Below are positions 21,902 through 31,776 of a stretch of DNA of 64,000 bases, in pieces. Source of the DNA: Tranzscheliella williamsii (Eukaryota > Basidiomycota > Ustilaginomycetes > Ustilaginales > Ustilaginaceae); the NCBI GenBank assembly GCA_023212725.1, contig JALBYF010000001.1:434001-498000 (forward strand), in the 5' to 3' direction. The notes beneath the pieces were generated by a model that did not search any database, was not told where the DNA came from, and saw only the letters and a list, made by a program, of their open reading frames with translations. Within the stretch, counting starts at the first letter, position 1; each line of letters starts with the position of its first letter. A program made the translations under genes and the position numbers.

Positions 21902-24619
21902 TTACAGAAGCACCGAGTTGCTCATCATCTCGGGACGGCCAATGATCGAGCTGGCGACGCTGCCGCGCCTCCTCGACCGATTCTGGTTCTGTACGCGAGG
22001 AGCTCCGAAAGTATGCTGAACGGTATGTTGTGGCGGGACGCTGTAGTCATCGTGGTACGTGCTCAGCATCTGGCCTGAATCGTCACTGTGATCGCCATGA
22101 GACCCAGACTGGCTCGAAGCAGAGGGGTACGATCTCTGCGAAGACTCGTACTCAAACTGGATGCGCTGCGCTTCTGTCATCTGGCTCCAGTCCGAATACG
22201 CCGACCGCTCGGTCGTCTGACTGGATCGGTTCATGTTGACGTAGGCCCCCGTTGGATAACTGCTGTTCTGGTCCTGGAAAGGGTCCGAGGCCGCCAAACC
22301 GCCAAAGCCGTCGTCATGCATCTGCTGCGGTTCCGTAATTTCCTGCATGTCACGGCCTCGAGCGAATCCGGCTTGCTGCTGCAATGTATCCGGCGCCCAT
22401 GTCTCGCGCAAGCCACCGCTGAAAGACCGAATGGTGTGGGCTCGGGACATGCCACTTCCACCGACTTGAAGCTCTTGGCTCTTGTTTTTGCGCTGTCGCT
22501 TCCAGTACAGAACGGCGAGCGCCACTACTGCGCATCCAGCCAGTCCGCTTCCGACACCGACCAGTCCGTTTCGCAGCGAAGAGTCTTCACCTTTCGAAGA
22601 CGATTGACCGTTGGTGTTCGACTGCTGGCGAGTCGCATTGGCCACTTGGCCGGCAGCAGCAAGTACATTGAAGGTAGGGTCAACTTCGCTGGCCAGTTGC
22701 TGGGGAGCGCCAGGCGAGGCATTGGTGTAGAAGGGAGACGATGTGTTGGAGACCATCGCTTGCAATTCTTCGACCTGAGCGGTGGGAATGTAGGCCACAT
22801 AAAGGGTCTTGGATTGGGAGATCGACCGCTTTGCGGTTGCGGCAGAATCCGAACTCGAGTAGCTCGACAACTTCATGGTGGACACTTGAGACTGGTCCAG
22901 TCCGACAGACTGGGCGATGAGACCAGGCATAAACGCAAAGATTTGTGCCGTCAAGTCTGGCTGCGTAACAATCCAATCCCAGGCCATATCCTCTTTGAAC
23001 AGTAGAGCGATAGAAGTGGTGTTGGCGGGTTGATCGTATGCATCGTCCGAGGGAACAATCATGGAGGGATAGCTCTGCTTCGGCGAGCTGCTTGACCCAT
23101 CTGCTGAACCATCTTCCCAGCTCGAATCCGAGCCGGAGTTGTTGCTGCCGTCATTGTCGCTGCTGCCGGTATCGCTAGAATCAGAGCTTTGCCATTGTGA
23201 CTGAGTCTTCGAGGATTGTGATGCACTATGGGTATTGGTGGGCCGCAATCTAAGCGACTGCGTGTTGGCATACCAGTATGGATCCGTTGTGGTTGACGAC
23301 GACGCGCCGTTTCCTCTGTCAGACGACTGTGAAACCGCCGTGCTCCAAGTCGAAGAGGCGGTAGCACTGGCGAAAGAAGAAGAGACGGTAGCACTGGCGG
23401 AAGAAGAAGAGGCGGTAGCACTGGCGAAAGAAGAAGAGGCAGAGCCTGTGCTTCCATCTGTGCCAGAAGCCGGGCCGGACATAGACACCGAGGAAGTGCC
23501 GTACCCAGTAGATTCGGTGGGGTTCGTGGTGGTTGCGGTCCCGTTACCATGTACACCGGCGCCGTTGTTACCTGCAGAGGCGGTCGGAATCGGAGAAGCA
23601 AAGGTGCCAGTGTGATTGGCAGAGTTGGTCGGAACCAGGCTTGAGCTTGTGGTTCGGGACGAAGATTGCAGGAAAGACCATGGCGAATCGCTTAGCGTGT
23701 CGGTGCTTGCGCTCGAAGATCGAGTTGACGAACGAGATGCGCCACCGTGCCGCGACGGTGTTCGAGTTGGATGCGAGCGGCTTGAGTTTGAGGTCTGCCA
23801 GGCGTTAGCATCAGACGAATCAGACGTTTGTGTAGCCTTGCTGCCGCCGCCTAAGAGGCCATCAAGCAAGCCAGGAGTCGTGGTGGACGATGCTGTCGAC
23901 GTAGGTGGGACGTACGAGTAAAAGTCCGGGTCGTCCTCGCCTCCTGACGATGCAGCGGACTCGTCGTCTTGACTGTCATCAGCAGCGGAGCCCTTATGGG
24001 AAGTCGGACGGGCTCGCTGGGTAGAGTGTTTCCGGGAAGATGCAACCGAAGGTGAGGTTGTTGGAACAGGGGTAAGCGAGGTCTGCGTGTCAGCCGGAGG
24101 CCCAAAGAGGCCGCCGAAGAGACCGCTAGTATGAATCCACGACCCACTCGTAGCGGCTGGAAACGCCGCCCGGGTCTGAGTCGCCGAACTGGTCAGCACC
24201 GAATTCGTCTGTAGAGATGTGTGCGAGGATGTTGCCGAAGATGTTTGCGAGGAGGTTGCCGAAGAGCTACCAAAGTTGGACGAAGTCGAACTGTGAGGGT
24301 AACGATGGGAGTGTGTGGATTGGTCCTCATCATTCTCTTCGTCGATCAGTTGATCTATCAATGATGCTGACAGTGCAATGGCCTCTGGGTGACTAAGTCG
24401 ATAGGCAGCCCGTCTGTCTGCCGCAGCTTCTCGTTCCTGTTGGGAGAGACGCTCTGCGTGATGCAAACGCTGGCGGCTTCGGGCATGCCGGCGGATGGTA
24501 TTCTCGGAGCCGACGTGAGCGTTTGTGCCTTGGACAGCGTCGGCAGGCTGGACTGAAAGGAGGAGAGCCAAGGTTATGCTGACGAGCACGAGCTGAAACG
24601 TTGGTCGAAGGCTGTACAT
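21902..24619 (-). CDS. MSB2: Msb2-type signalling mucin (transmembrane sensor)
   Basis: Single exon, 905 residues. The start is the first in-frame ATG (24619), giving a signal peptide MYSLRPTFQLVLVSITLALL ending near SVQPADA. The extracellular part is Ser/Thr-rich and mucin-like, with three 9-residue repeats (SFASATASS type, 23432-23352). Residues about 535-640 match the conserved extracellular domain of fungal Msb2/Hkr1 sensors: SIALLFKEDMAWDWIV, TAQIFAFMPGLIAQSVGL and KTLYVAYIPTAQVEELQAMV. One membrane segment follows (GLVGVGSGLAGCAVVALAVL, about residues 685-707), then a KRQRK stop-transfer and a tail of about 200 residues ending EMMSNSVLL. In fungi Msb2 sits upstream of Cdc42/Sho1 and MAPK signalling, and in smuts of surface sensing during infection; the assignment here rests on domain order and the conserved segment. 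Confidence 0.82.
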   Translation of the reverse strand: MYSLRPTFQLVLVSITLALLLSVQPADAVQGTNAHVGSENTIRRHARSRQRLHHAERLSQQEREAAADRRAAYRLSHPEAIALSASLIDQLIDEENDEDQSTHSHRYPHSSTSSNFGSSSATSSQTSSATSSHTSLQTNSVLTSSATQTRAAFPAATSGSWIHTSGLFGGLFGPPADTQTSLTPVPTTSPSVASSRKHSTQRARPTSHKGSAADDSQDDESAASSGGEDDPDFYSYVPPTSTASSTTTPGLLDGLLGGGSKATQTSDSSDANAWQTSNSSRSHPTRTPSRHGGASRSSTRSSSASTDTLSDSPWSFLQSSSRTTSSSLVPTNSANHTGTFASPIPTASAGNNGAGVHGNGTATTTNPTESTGYGTSSVSMSGPASGTDGSTGSASSSFASATASSSSASATVSSSFASATASSTWSTAVSQSSDRGNGASSSTTTDPYWYANTQSLRLRPTNTHSASQSSKTQSQWQSSDSSDTGSSDNDGSNNSGSDSSWEDGSADGSSSSPKQSYPSMIVPSDDAYDQPANTTSIALLFKEDMAWDWIVTQPDLTAQIFAFMPGLIAQSVGLDQSQVSTMKLSSYSSSDSAATAKRSISQSKTLYVAYIPTAQVEELQAMVSNTSSPFYTNASPGAPQQLASEVDPTFNVLAAAGQVANATRQQSNTNGQSSSKGEDSSLRNGLVGVGSGLAGCAVVALAVLYWKRQRKNKSQELQVGGSGMSRAHTIRSFSGGLRETWAPDTLQQQAGFARGRDMQEITEPQQMHDDGFGGLAASDPFQDQNSSYPTGAYVNMNRSSQTTERSAYSDWSQMTEAQRIQFEYESSQRSYPSASSQSGSHGDHSDDSGQMLSTYHDDYSVPPQHTVQHTFGAPRVQNQNRSRRRGSVASSIIGRPEMMSNSVLL
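23352..23432. repeat. 27-nt minisatellite, three units
   Basis: Three in-register copies of a 27-base unit (gaagaggcggtagcactggc plus cgaaagaa-like end) in the mucin region of MSB2. They encode three 9-residue Ser/Ala/Thr repeats. The middle copy differs by a few bases. Confidence 0.92.
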
Positions 24620-26904
24620 GATGTCGTATACGAAGACGAAGGGAAAAGATATGAAAAGAGTCGTGATGTCACCTCCGGTGAGCAGCAACCAACCGTAAGT
24701 CGAGAGACGAAAACCACCGCAGGAGATCACTTGCGGTACGGCATGCGCCAAGATCTATGAAGAGGTAAAAAGAAGGAAAAGGCGGTCTTCGCGTTGACAA
24801 GAATGCGGACAAAAGCAGAAGCGAAAGAGACAGTATGCAAGCCACAGAGCCGGTCTGTGGAGCTAAAGGTAGAGTGGATGCCGTATGAAATGAAGCAAGG
24901 AGCGACAGGATGAGATGCGAAAGTCTAGACGCGATTGTAATGCTGTGCGTCGATAGTGTTGAAGGCGAAAGTGCGGCAGCGAGGCGGCGATACAGAGCAG
25001 CTGATCAACGAGGCATACAAAAGACTGTGAAGCCGAACGAATCCTTGGTTTTCCACCAGTGAAAAAGAGGACTCAGCTGCTGTTGGAGCGCCACCGCAAT
25101 GATGCTATGGGAGAAGGGGAATTGCGAGTAAGGCGTAGAGGTGGTGAATAGGGGAGTGGAAGCGTGGAAGCGTCGGGACGAAGAGCGAAGGTGATGAACG
25201 CAGCACAGAAGGTGGAAAGGAGAACGATGCAGTAACGCAAGCCAACGGCCTGAGCAACGCGATGCGGTACCTTGTGGATAGTCGGGAAGTCCGACCCAAG
25301 GCAATGACCGCTGCGGAGCTGCAAGTGGCTTGACTAGACTTTTGTCGCTGAGGGAGAGATGTTGTGCGAAATGGGGGGTCGGTGACGATGGCGGGACGGC
25401 CGCGTTTGTTCTTGCCTTTCGGAGAAGGTGTGGCCGAGCCAAGCCAAGCTAAAGTGCCAGACAAGCGTCCTAGCCAGACAGCGACAACCGTCAGGCTAAC
25501 CAACACTTAGACAACAAGCGACGACGCTTACCGCGCCGAGGAAGGATCCCTCTGCATTTTGGACATGCGTCAAATACAAAACTCGAAATACGAAATTCCA
25601 ATATGGAATGAATGCTTGTATTCTGTGTCGATGGAAGCGCCGAACTGGGAACTTGTTGTTCTCGCAAGCACATGCCCTCTCTCTTCTCAACATAACTCCT
25701 CTACCTATCCCTGATGAATGCTAGCGGTCATGACCATATCGGAGCAGGCGAAAGGTCGTTGGCTGCATGTCTTCCGTGGCCAGGAGCAGACCTATTGCTT
25801 CGCATCGAGGAAGAGGGTGCGGCTGGGGATCCCTGAGGCTGCCTTGCCGCTAGGCGTTGCACGCGCGCATGTGTGTTGCTGGCGTCGGTCGGCGCAGCGC
25901 TGCAGGAAATGGAAACGCTTGTAACCGAACGCACCTCCCGCCTCGTTTTCCCTCACCCTTCTTTTGCCGGCCCCTCGTTTTGTGGGCGAACTGACGCACG
26001 CACCTATATCACTGCTTGATACTCGGCTTGTCAAATTTCCAGTCGAAAGGTCGAGACTACAGGTAAGCAGCTGCTGGCGATCTGGCGTGTAACATAGGTC
26101 CCTCGGGCCAATAATAAAGGGACCCGGGCTTGGCTTCCGCTTTTAGAGATCATTGAATACGGTATGATCGACTTGGATTCAGCTTTTCTAGGTACATGAT
26201 CGACCGTGCCTTCGGTAGCAGCGCTAGTCCGCTTCTTTCGTTCTTCTTCTGGCGTACTGCCTGGCCTTTCAGTGGCGGACCGCCGTTGCAAGCTGCATCG
26301 GCTCTAGGCCGCAGCACAGCACAGGCGCTTCTGCCAGAGGCCCCTTTCGGATCACTCGCATCTCGATCGTCCCTTCCGGCTTATATCCTCCTTTTCAGTT
26401 TGTAGGTCCTCCCTTCCAGCTTACTTGAGTGCCGTCGCGGTGGCTTACTTCTGCTTGCGGAACTTCGTGTAAGGTTCCAATCCGCGTCGTGCCTTATTTG
26501 TTGTGGTCTTGGGATTTACCTACACGTTAGACCGCCCGACTCCTAAGCCAATGGCACCCCGATCCGCGTTCTGCTCATGGAATCCCTTTTTAGTCACGTC
26601 CAGTAGCGAAATGTCTTTGCTGCGCCATCAATTTTAGTTCTAGCCAGACGCAATCACGAAGTCTCTCTATCGCGCAGCTGCCAACTTTTGGCAATGGGAA
26701 GGCCTCAATCGCAGGACTGTGGTTACGATCTAACATGGAATTTGTCTCTTCGTATCACGGAAGTCGGAACTCATCGAGTCGTTGTATAACCCCACCTTCG
26801 CGCTTCCTACAAGTTCGCAGAGCGTCGTAGAGGTTCCGTCGTCCCTATATACACCTCCTCCTCCTCCTCTCAACTCATACGTAGCGATCGTATGGTTTCG
26901 AGCG
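24620..26904. other. Long divergent region MSB2 / MED16
   Basis: About 2.3 kb, the longest apparently gene-free gap here. Minus-strand frames (for example 25442-25005 and 25506-25105) overlap each other in different frames and show no domain. A long leader or promoter for MSB2 is the simplest reading. A pyrimidine-rich stretch with cctcctcctcct (near 26855-26870) precedes MED16. Confidence 0.55.
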
Positions 26905-26912
26905 ATGGCTGA
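26892..26912 (+). promoter_or_regulatory. Short upstream ORF overlapping the MED16 start
   Basis: ATG at 26892 opens a six-codon frame (MVSSDG) that ends in TGA at 26910-26912. It overlaps the MED16 ATG (26905) in a different frame. If the transcript starts upstream, ribosomes meet this ATG first, which could dampen MED16 translation. Confidence 0.5.
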
Positions 26913-29900
26913 AGCGGGTCCGGCCAAGCGACGTAGGACGACGCCTGCATCGTCCTCGCCCCACCGCGTCGCTTTGTCCCAAGAGCAGCTACACACTGTT
27001 CGAGACGCCAGAAGACTGGAACATGGCCTTGCCATCGACGAGCAATTCCATCGACTACATAGCGGTCGCGCTGTGGAGCAACAATTAGCATGGTCGCCTC
27101 AAAATCTGATCGCTTACGCATCCTCAACGGCCTCTTACTCCCCATCTGACGCCCACGTAGTGTTGCAATGTCTCAATCCGCAGCGTCCAGCCTCGCGCCG
27201 GGGCGCGCCTCCTCCTAGCTTCCTCTATCCGGATCAGTCGTTTACAAACACACAGAGGCGCACCGGCGCGTCGATAGCGCCACACTATGATGATCCTAAA
27301 GACATATCGTTCAGTCCTTGTGGTTATTATCTTTGCGCCTATTTTCCGCTTCGAGAATCCATCTGGCAGAAGCAATTGACCGCATCCATCAGTCCGCAAA
27401 CAGCCCAACTCGTCAGCGATCCTTCCATCTCAGCCGCCGAGCACGCCACTGGGTCGACCACGGAAGCAACTCCAGCAGCAGCTCTAATACCCGGGCTCAG
27501 CCAGTTCAGCGGATCGTCGAACTTCGGCCTCGCATCGCAATTGGCTAGCATGACTGCCCCTGCATCCGTTCCTGCGCCATCGGGAACGCTTTGCTTTTGG
27601 TCGAGGGCAGAGTCAGGGGCCTTAAACGACTGGAACCTCGTACAGGCGATTCCTGTGGAGGTAGGCCAGGCACAGGGCAGCAAAAGTGTGAAAAGGTCTC
27701 CGCACAACGTGCTGGAGGTCAATGAGCAGGGCCAGCAAATCGAAAGAGAAGAGAGCAAGGCTTCGCTGGACGGCAAAACCGGCAGCGAAGGACCTTTACG
27801 CCTGCAGGGAGGTATCAAGAGTATAGTCTGGCTCAACCAGCGCCGCAGGTCTGTACTATCTGGATCTGCATCCGCCTCCAAGTTCGTGCGATTGCCTTCT
27901 CGTGGGCCTTGCTTCCTCCCAAGCGGAAATGCGGATGGTGGTCCAGACACGGATCTTGCCCTTTTGGTGTTCGGCAAGCATGGTCAAGTCTCACTGTTAC
28001 ACTCACGCGAAGCTGACCGCCTTCAGGCGGCCGCAGCCGCAGCAGATGGCTCGTGTTCGCCGGCGTCGCCGGGCGCATTCTTCCGCGCACTGCAAGCATG
28101 TCTCCACGTATCTGATCTCCAACCAGCTCCTTTCGTCCTGGACTCGGGCGCAGGCGCAAGGGACCTCAAGGCCAACGACGCATTTCCCTACACGTCTCTG
28201 TTCGCCAACGAGGAAGGGCCTTGCATTTCACATCTCGCCGTGGGGTTGCCAGCGGACGATGCTACTGTCCTCGTCGCTTCTAAGCGGTCGCCGCAGACAC
28301 ACGCGCTAGTCGATCTCGTCGAAATCACGGTCGATCTTCGCGGAGAATCCGTGTCGATGATCACGCGGCCGATCCAGACCACAGCGCTGGTTACAACGGC
28401 ATGGACCGGTGCACAAGATGACACCGATGAGACCCAGGATGGTCGCAACCAGGCTCTGCGCGAGCTTACATGCCTCAGCTGGGCCGAAGTCGAGCAGGAC
28501 TCCCGGCAGGGAGACGCCGTCAAGCTCGCATCGCTTCAGCTAGTAGCAACCTTCTCGCAATACGGGCAGACGGCGGACGCAGCTCGGTCGGCCCAGCCTA
28601 CTACCGGGCCGTTCGATCCGCACACGACGCTCAAGGTATGGAATGTGTGGAAAACTGAGAACGAGCTTAGTGATGCGTTCGCTTCGCTGGAGTGCCACAA
28701 AACAGGCCATCTCCCGCACTTCTCAGACTGGAACCTACGACTGGTAGCGACCACCCACCTCGCTGGTAAAGCCATCACATCCTTGCAACTTGTTGGCACA
28801 GGCTTGGCGGTCAAGAACCTCGGCCTCATCTCCGCGCTTGTGAAAGGTACAAGCGCGGACTCGCCGCCGGTAGAGCGGGTTTTCTATGTCGATCTCGCCG
28901 GCATCGAGGTCGAACCCCGGATTGAGGGGGCAGTCCCGACGCAGGCACTTTTGCGATCCTCGAGCCCTGTATGCTCTCCGAATGGCGTGCTCGTCGCTGC
29001 ACTCGCACAAGTCCACACAGACGCAGAACCGAAGAAGTTGATTCTTTGGAGTCTCCCGCCGCCGCCGAATTCTCCCTCCCGGAGCCTGGACGGAAGCGGG
29101 AAGACGGACGAGCAGGTCAGGTTTGCGCAACTGGTCGCCCTCGCCTCGGTGCGCAAGACGGACACGACCGATATTATGAGAGCGTTCACCTCTGTGCCTG
29201 GCATTGTATGCAGCAAGGCGCTCGTAGACATTGCGGGCCTGCTGCACGTCACCGAGCCGAAGCGCCAGGACATTGTCAAGATGGAGAGTGTCGAGCAGAA
29301 GGCAGCTTCGCAGCCGAACAGTTTGGGGCACGTGCTGCGGCTGCTGCAGATCCGCATGTCAATGGGGTTCTTGGACGAGCGGGCGCCGTCTGCGGGCTCT
29401 CTGGACGCTCCGAACCGGGTTGAACGGCTCGTCTTGGAACTGAGCCTCTGCTACCAGGCGCTGCGGCTGAGCAGGGTCAAAGTCGAAGCACACGATTCCA
29501 GCACGGAAGACACGAAAAGGGCTGTCTCCGCAACGCCGCCGGACCGCGCACGCGTCTATTACCGCCTTGAAAGCGTTTGGGCGCTTCTGGCGCAGCTCCA
29601 GTGGCTGCTGGACCTGCTGGACCAGGTCGCGCGGCTGGCGCTGGACTCCGCTTTGCTGCCCCTCTCCAGCTCAGCCGCCGGTAGCAGCGCCGGCCTGGAG
29701 CGGGATCTGGCGAGGATACTGGGTATGCCGACGCCGCGGCGCTTGCTCTTGCAGGTCCTGGCCTACTTCTGCGACTTCAAGGAGTGGCTGATGAGCACGA
29801 CCCAGAAGGCGAACTTGCCGGCGTCGTCGACGAGTGGTGGAAGCAAGCGCGCGGAAGCTGTTGGCCTCTTCCCCAGCGCGCGCTCGGGAGGCGGTGTAGT

Positions 29901-30567
29901 GGCGGTGAGCGAGCAGATGGAGCTGGCGCGGGATGCTCTGCGGCACGTGCTCGTGTCGAGCTCTGTCGAGCTCGAGGGGCTTGTACGGGTCCTGTCAGAG
30001 CGGGGGGTTGGCGAGGCGGGGGCGGCGTGGTGGGCGGAGCTGTCGGGGCCGGGCGAGGTGGATCGGGAGCTGCTGGCGTCGATCGTAGACGTGGACGCGG
30101 GCGCGCTGGTGGATGCGGTCTCGCTCTTCCTCGCGCCATGCGACCTGCTGCACGAGCGCAATGTGCTGCACGATGCGCCGGCCGCCGCACCGGGCGGAGC
30201 GCTCGTCCCGCCCGCGCGCGACATCATCCACAAGACCGCGCTCAAGCACGCCGTCACGCAGCGCACCCTGCAGCTCGCCCCTTCTGCGTCCACCACCACC
30301 GCAATTCGCGCCAAGCTCTGCCTCCGCTGCCACGCCCTCTCGCACGACCCCGTCCTGGTCACCTCCCACCCCGCGCCGTCCGCCACCGCTCCCCTAGACC
30401 CCTCCCTCCCGCCCCACCTCCAGATGCAGCTCCAGATCCCCATCGCCCCGCCACAGGCTGCCGTCACCAGCATCCGCGTCCACCGCGACCCCGCCGCGCC
30501 CGCTTCCATGCTGGACACCTCGTTCAGGTATGCCTGTCTCTGCGGTGGCGCTTGGTGGGCGCTCTGA
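26905..30567 (+). CDS. MED16: Mediator complex subunit 16 (Sin4)
   Basis: Single exon, 1,220 residues, starting at the first in-frame ATG (MAEAGPAKRRRTTPAS). Mediator links transcription factors to RNA polymerase II in the nucleus; Med16 belongs to its tail module. The N-terminal half looks like a beta-propeller: EQQLAWSPQNLIAYAS near residue 60, ISFSPCGYYLCAYF, then repeats to about residue 650. The C-terminal half is mostly helical. The last 80 residues contain a Zn-ribbon-like pair, CLRCHAL and YACLCGGAWW, typical of the Med16 C-terminal domain. The putative donor GTATGC at 30536 was not used because reading through gives the conserved CxCGGxW. Composition changes near 30130 from G-rich to C-rich. 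Identity rests on architecture and the C-terminal motif. Confidence 0.78.
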   Translation: MAEAGPAKRRRTTPASSSPHRVALSQEQLHTVRDARRLEHGLAIDEQFHRLHSGRAVEQQLAWSPQNLIAYASSTASYSPSDAHVVLQCLNPQRPASRRGAPPPSFLYPDQSFTNTQRRTGASIAPHYDDPKDISFSPCGYYLCAYFPLRESIWQKQLTASISPQTAQLVSDPSISAAEHATGSTTEATPAAALIPGLSQFSGSSNFGLASQLASMTAPASVPAPSGTLCFWSRAESGALNDWNLVQAIPVEVGQAQGSKSVKRSPHNVLEVNEQGQQIEREESKASLDGKTGSEGPLRLQGGIKSIVWLNQRRRSVLSGSASASKFVRLPSRGPCFLPSGNADGGPDTDLALLVFGKHGQVSLLHSREADRLQAAAAAADGSCSPASPGAFFRALQACLHVSDLQPAPFVLDSGAGARDLKANDAFPYTSLFANEEGPCISHLAVGLPADDATVLVASKRSPQTHALVDLVEITVDLRGESVSMITRPIQTTALVTTAWTGAQDDTDETQDGRNQALRELTCLSWAEVEQDSRQGDAVKLASLQLVATFSQYGQTADAARSAQPTTGPFDPHTTLKVWNVWKTENELSDAFASLECHKTGHLPHFSDWNLRLVATTHLAGKAITSLQLVGTGLAVKNLGLISALVKGTSADSPPVERVFYVDLAGIEVEPRIEGAVPTQALLRSSSPVCSPNGVLVAALAQVHTDAEPKKLILWSLPPPPNSPSRSLDGSGKTDEQVRFAQLVALASVRKTDTTDIMRAFTSVPGIVCSKALVDIAGLLHVTEPKRQDIVKMESVEQKAASQPNSLGHVLRLLQIRMSMGFLDERAPSAGSLDAPNRVERLVLELSLCYQALRLSRVKVEAHDSSTEDTKRAVSATPPDRARVYYRLESVWALLAQLQWLLDLLDQVARLALDSALLPLSSSAAGSSAGLERDLARILGMPTPRRLLLQVLAYFCDFKEWLMSTTQKANLPASSTSGGSKRAEAVGLFPSARSGGGVVAVSEQMELARDALRHVLVSSSVELEGLVRVLSERGVGEAGAAWWAELSGPGEVDRELLASIVDVDAGALVDAVSLFLAPCDLLHERNVLHDAPAAAPGGALVPPARDIIHKTALKHAVTQRTLQLAPSASTTTAIRAKLCLRCHALSHDPVLVTSHPAPSATAPLDPSLPPHLQMQLQIPIAPPQAAVTSIRVHRDPAAPASMLDTSFRYACLCGGAWWAL

Positions 30568-31776
30568 CCGATCAAAACTGCCTTCCACGCACACTTTTAC
30601 CTCATCTTGCGCGCGGTTCTGCGGCGTATTCCCAGGCTTGGCTTGTTTTGCCCGGAGTGACTCGGTGCTATCCGGAGGCCGGCGGCGATCTGCAGCAAGA
30701 TCTCCAAAAAAAGCCTCTGACCACCGACACCACGGCGTGCATCGCGCGAGCAGACACACTTTGTGGTCCGGATCACTTCTGCTGTTGGGTATCCCGTCTC
30801 TCCGGACGAAGTGGCTTGCTGTTGAAGGCATGCGAGCTGGCCATCTCGAGCACCTGCTGCTCCGGAAGTGTCCAAAGCGTCTATGAGAAATATAGCATCC
30901 GCCACGGACGGCTGGGCTGAGAAACTGTCCATCGCGCCATCCTTCATGCGCGGCTCATGGCCAGCAGCCAATGTGACCACGTTGCTATACGCCCCATCTA
31001 AGTGCGAAAGTAAGCATGTGGCTATCAGGACGGGCAGCCGCAGTGGTAGGATTGGCAAGGGCTGTGTGTATAACAACCCGTTCAGGCCGCCGAGCTGAAC
31101 GCCGGGTGGAGGTGAGGGGTGTGTTGTTAGGTCGGGCCGTATGCTGGCAGTCTTGGACACCCGTTCGGATTTGACGGCCGCTGCTAGCTCTGCTAGCCGT
31201 CCAACCCGAACGTTTGCTGCGGGAACATCGAATCATCGTCCAGCTTCCCACGTGGGCCACGACAGTACCATCAAAGCCGTTCTGTCGTGGCTTCGGATAC
31301 CACGGTTGAGAATTCTCCTATCAATGCAAATACGAGTGCCAAGCCCTGCCCGCGCTCGATCGAATTCTCCGAGCCACCGGTCTGCTTTCCAGCGCCTGTC
31401 TCGAAGATGGACACGGCAAGGACCGGTCAACCTCGGGTCTAACGGTTTCCGTTTTCTTCTACGTGCGAGCCTGTCCGGCTCGTCCAACCTCCTTACCAGC
31501 GTATCGAGTGTGTCTGTGTATTGCACCGACAATCGTAGGGTTGTGGTTCCGTTTGTAGACATGTAACACGGCGCCTCGCCCGGCTTCGGTCGGGATAGAC
31601 GGTGCTGTTCGCAGCTGCCATTCCTCCGCCTGTCCAGTGCTCCACCACGTAACAGCAAGACTTGACACTGTATACTTTCCCAACTGCCATCATCTGCTCA
31701 TCATTTCCAGCGCTAAGATCTACCGTAGAACATTCTCTGAGCTGACCTAGAGAGGTACAGGCCGCGCAACCCAGAG
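30568..31776. other. Intergenic region MED16 / MFS transporter
   Basis: About 1.2 kb between two plus-strand genes. Frames such as 31160-30597 (minus) begin with GTG and show no domain. No repeat or RNA gene recognised. Confidence 0.55.

Noticed and set aside
30536..30567. Possible splice donor (CAG then GTATGC) near the end of MED16.
   Set aside because: Reading through gives the conserved C-terminal YACLCGGAWW followed by a stop.
30597..31160. 187-codon minus-strand frame downstream of MED16.
   Set aside because: Opens with GTG and shows no conserved motif.
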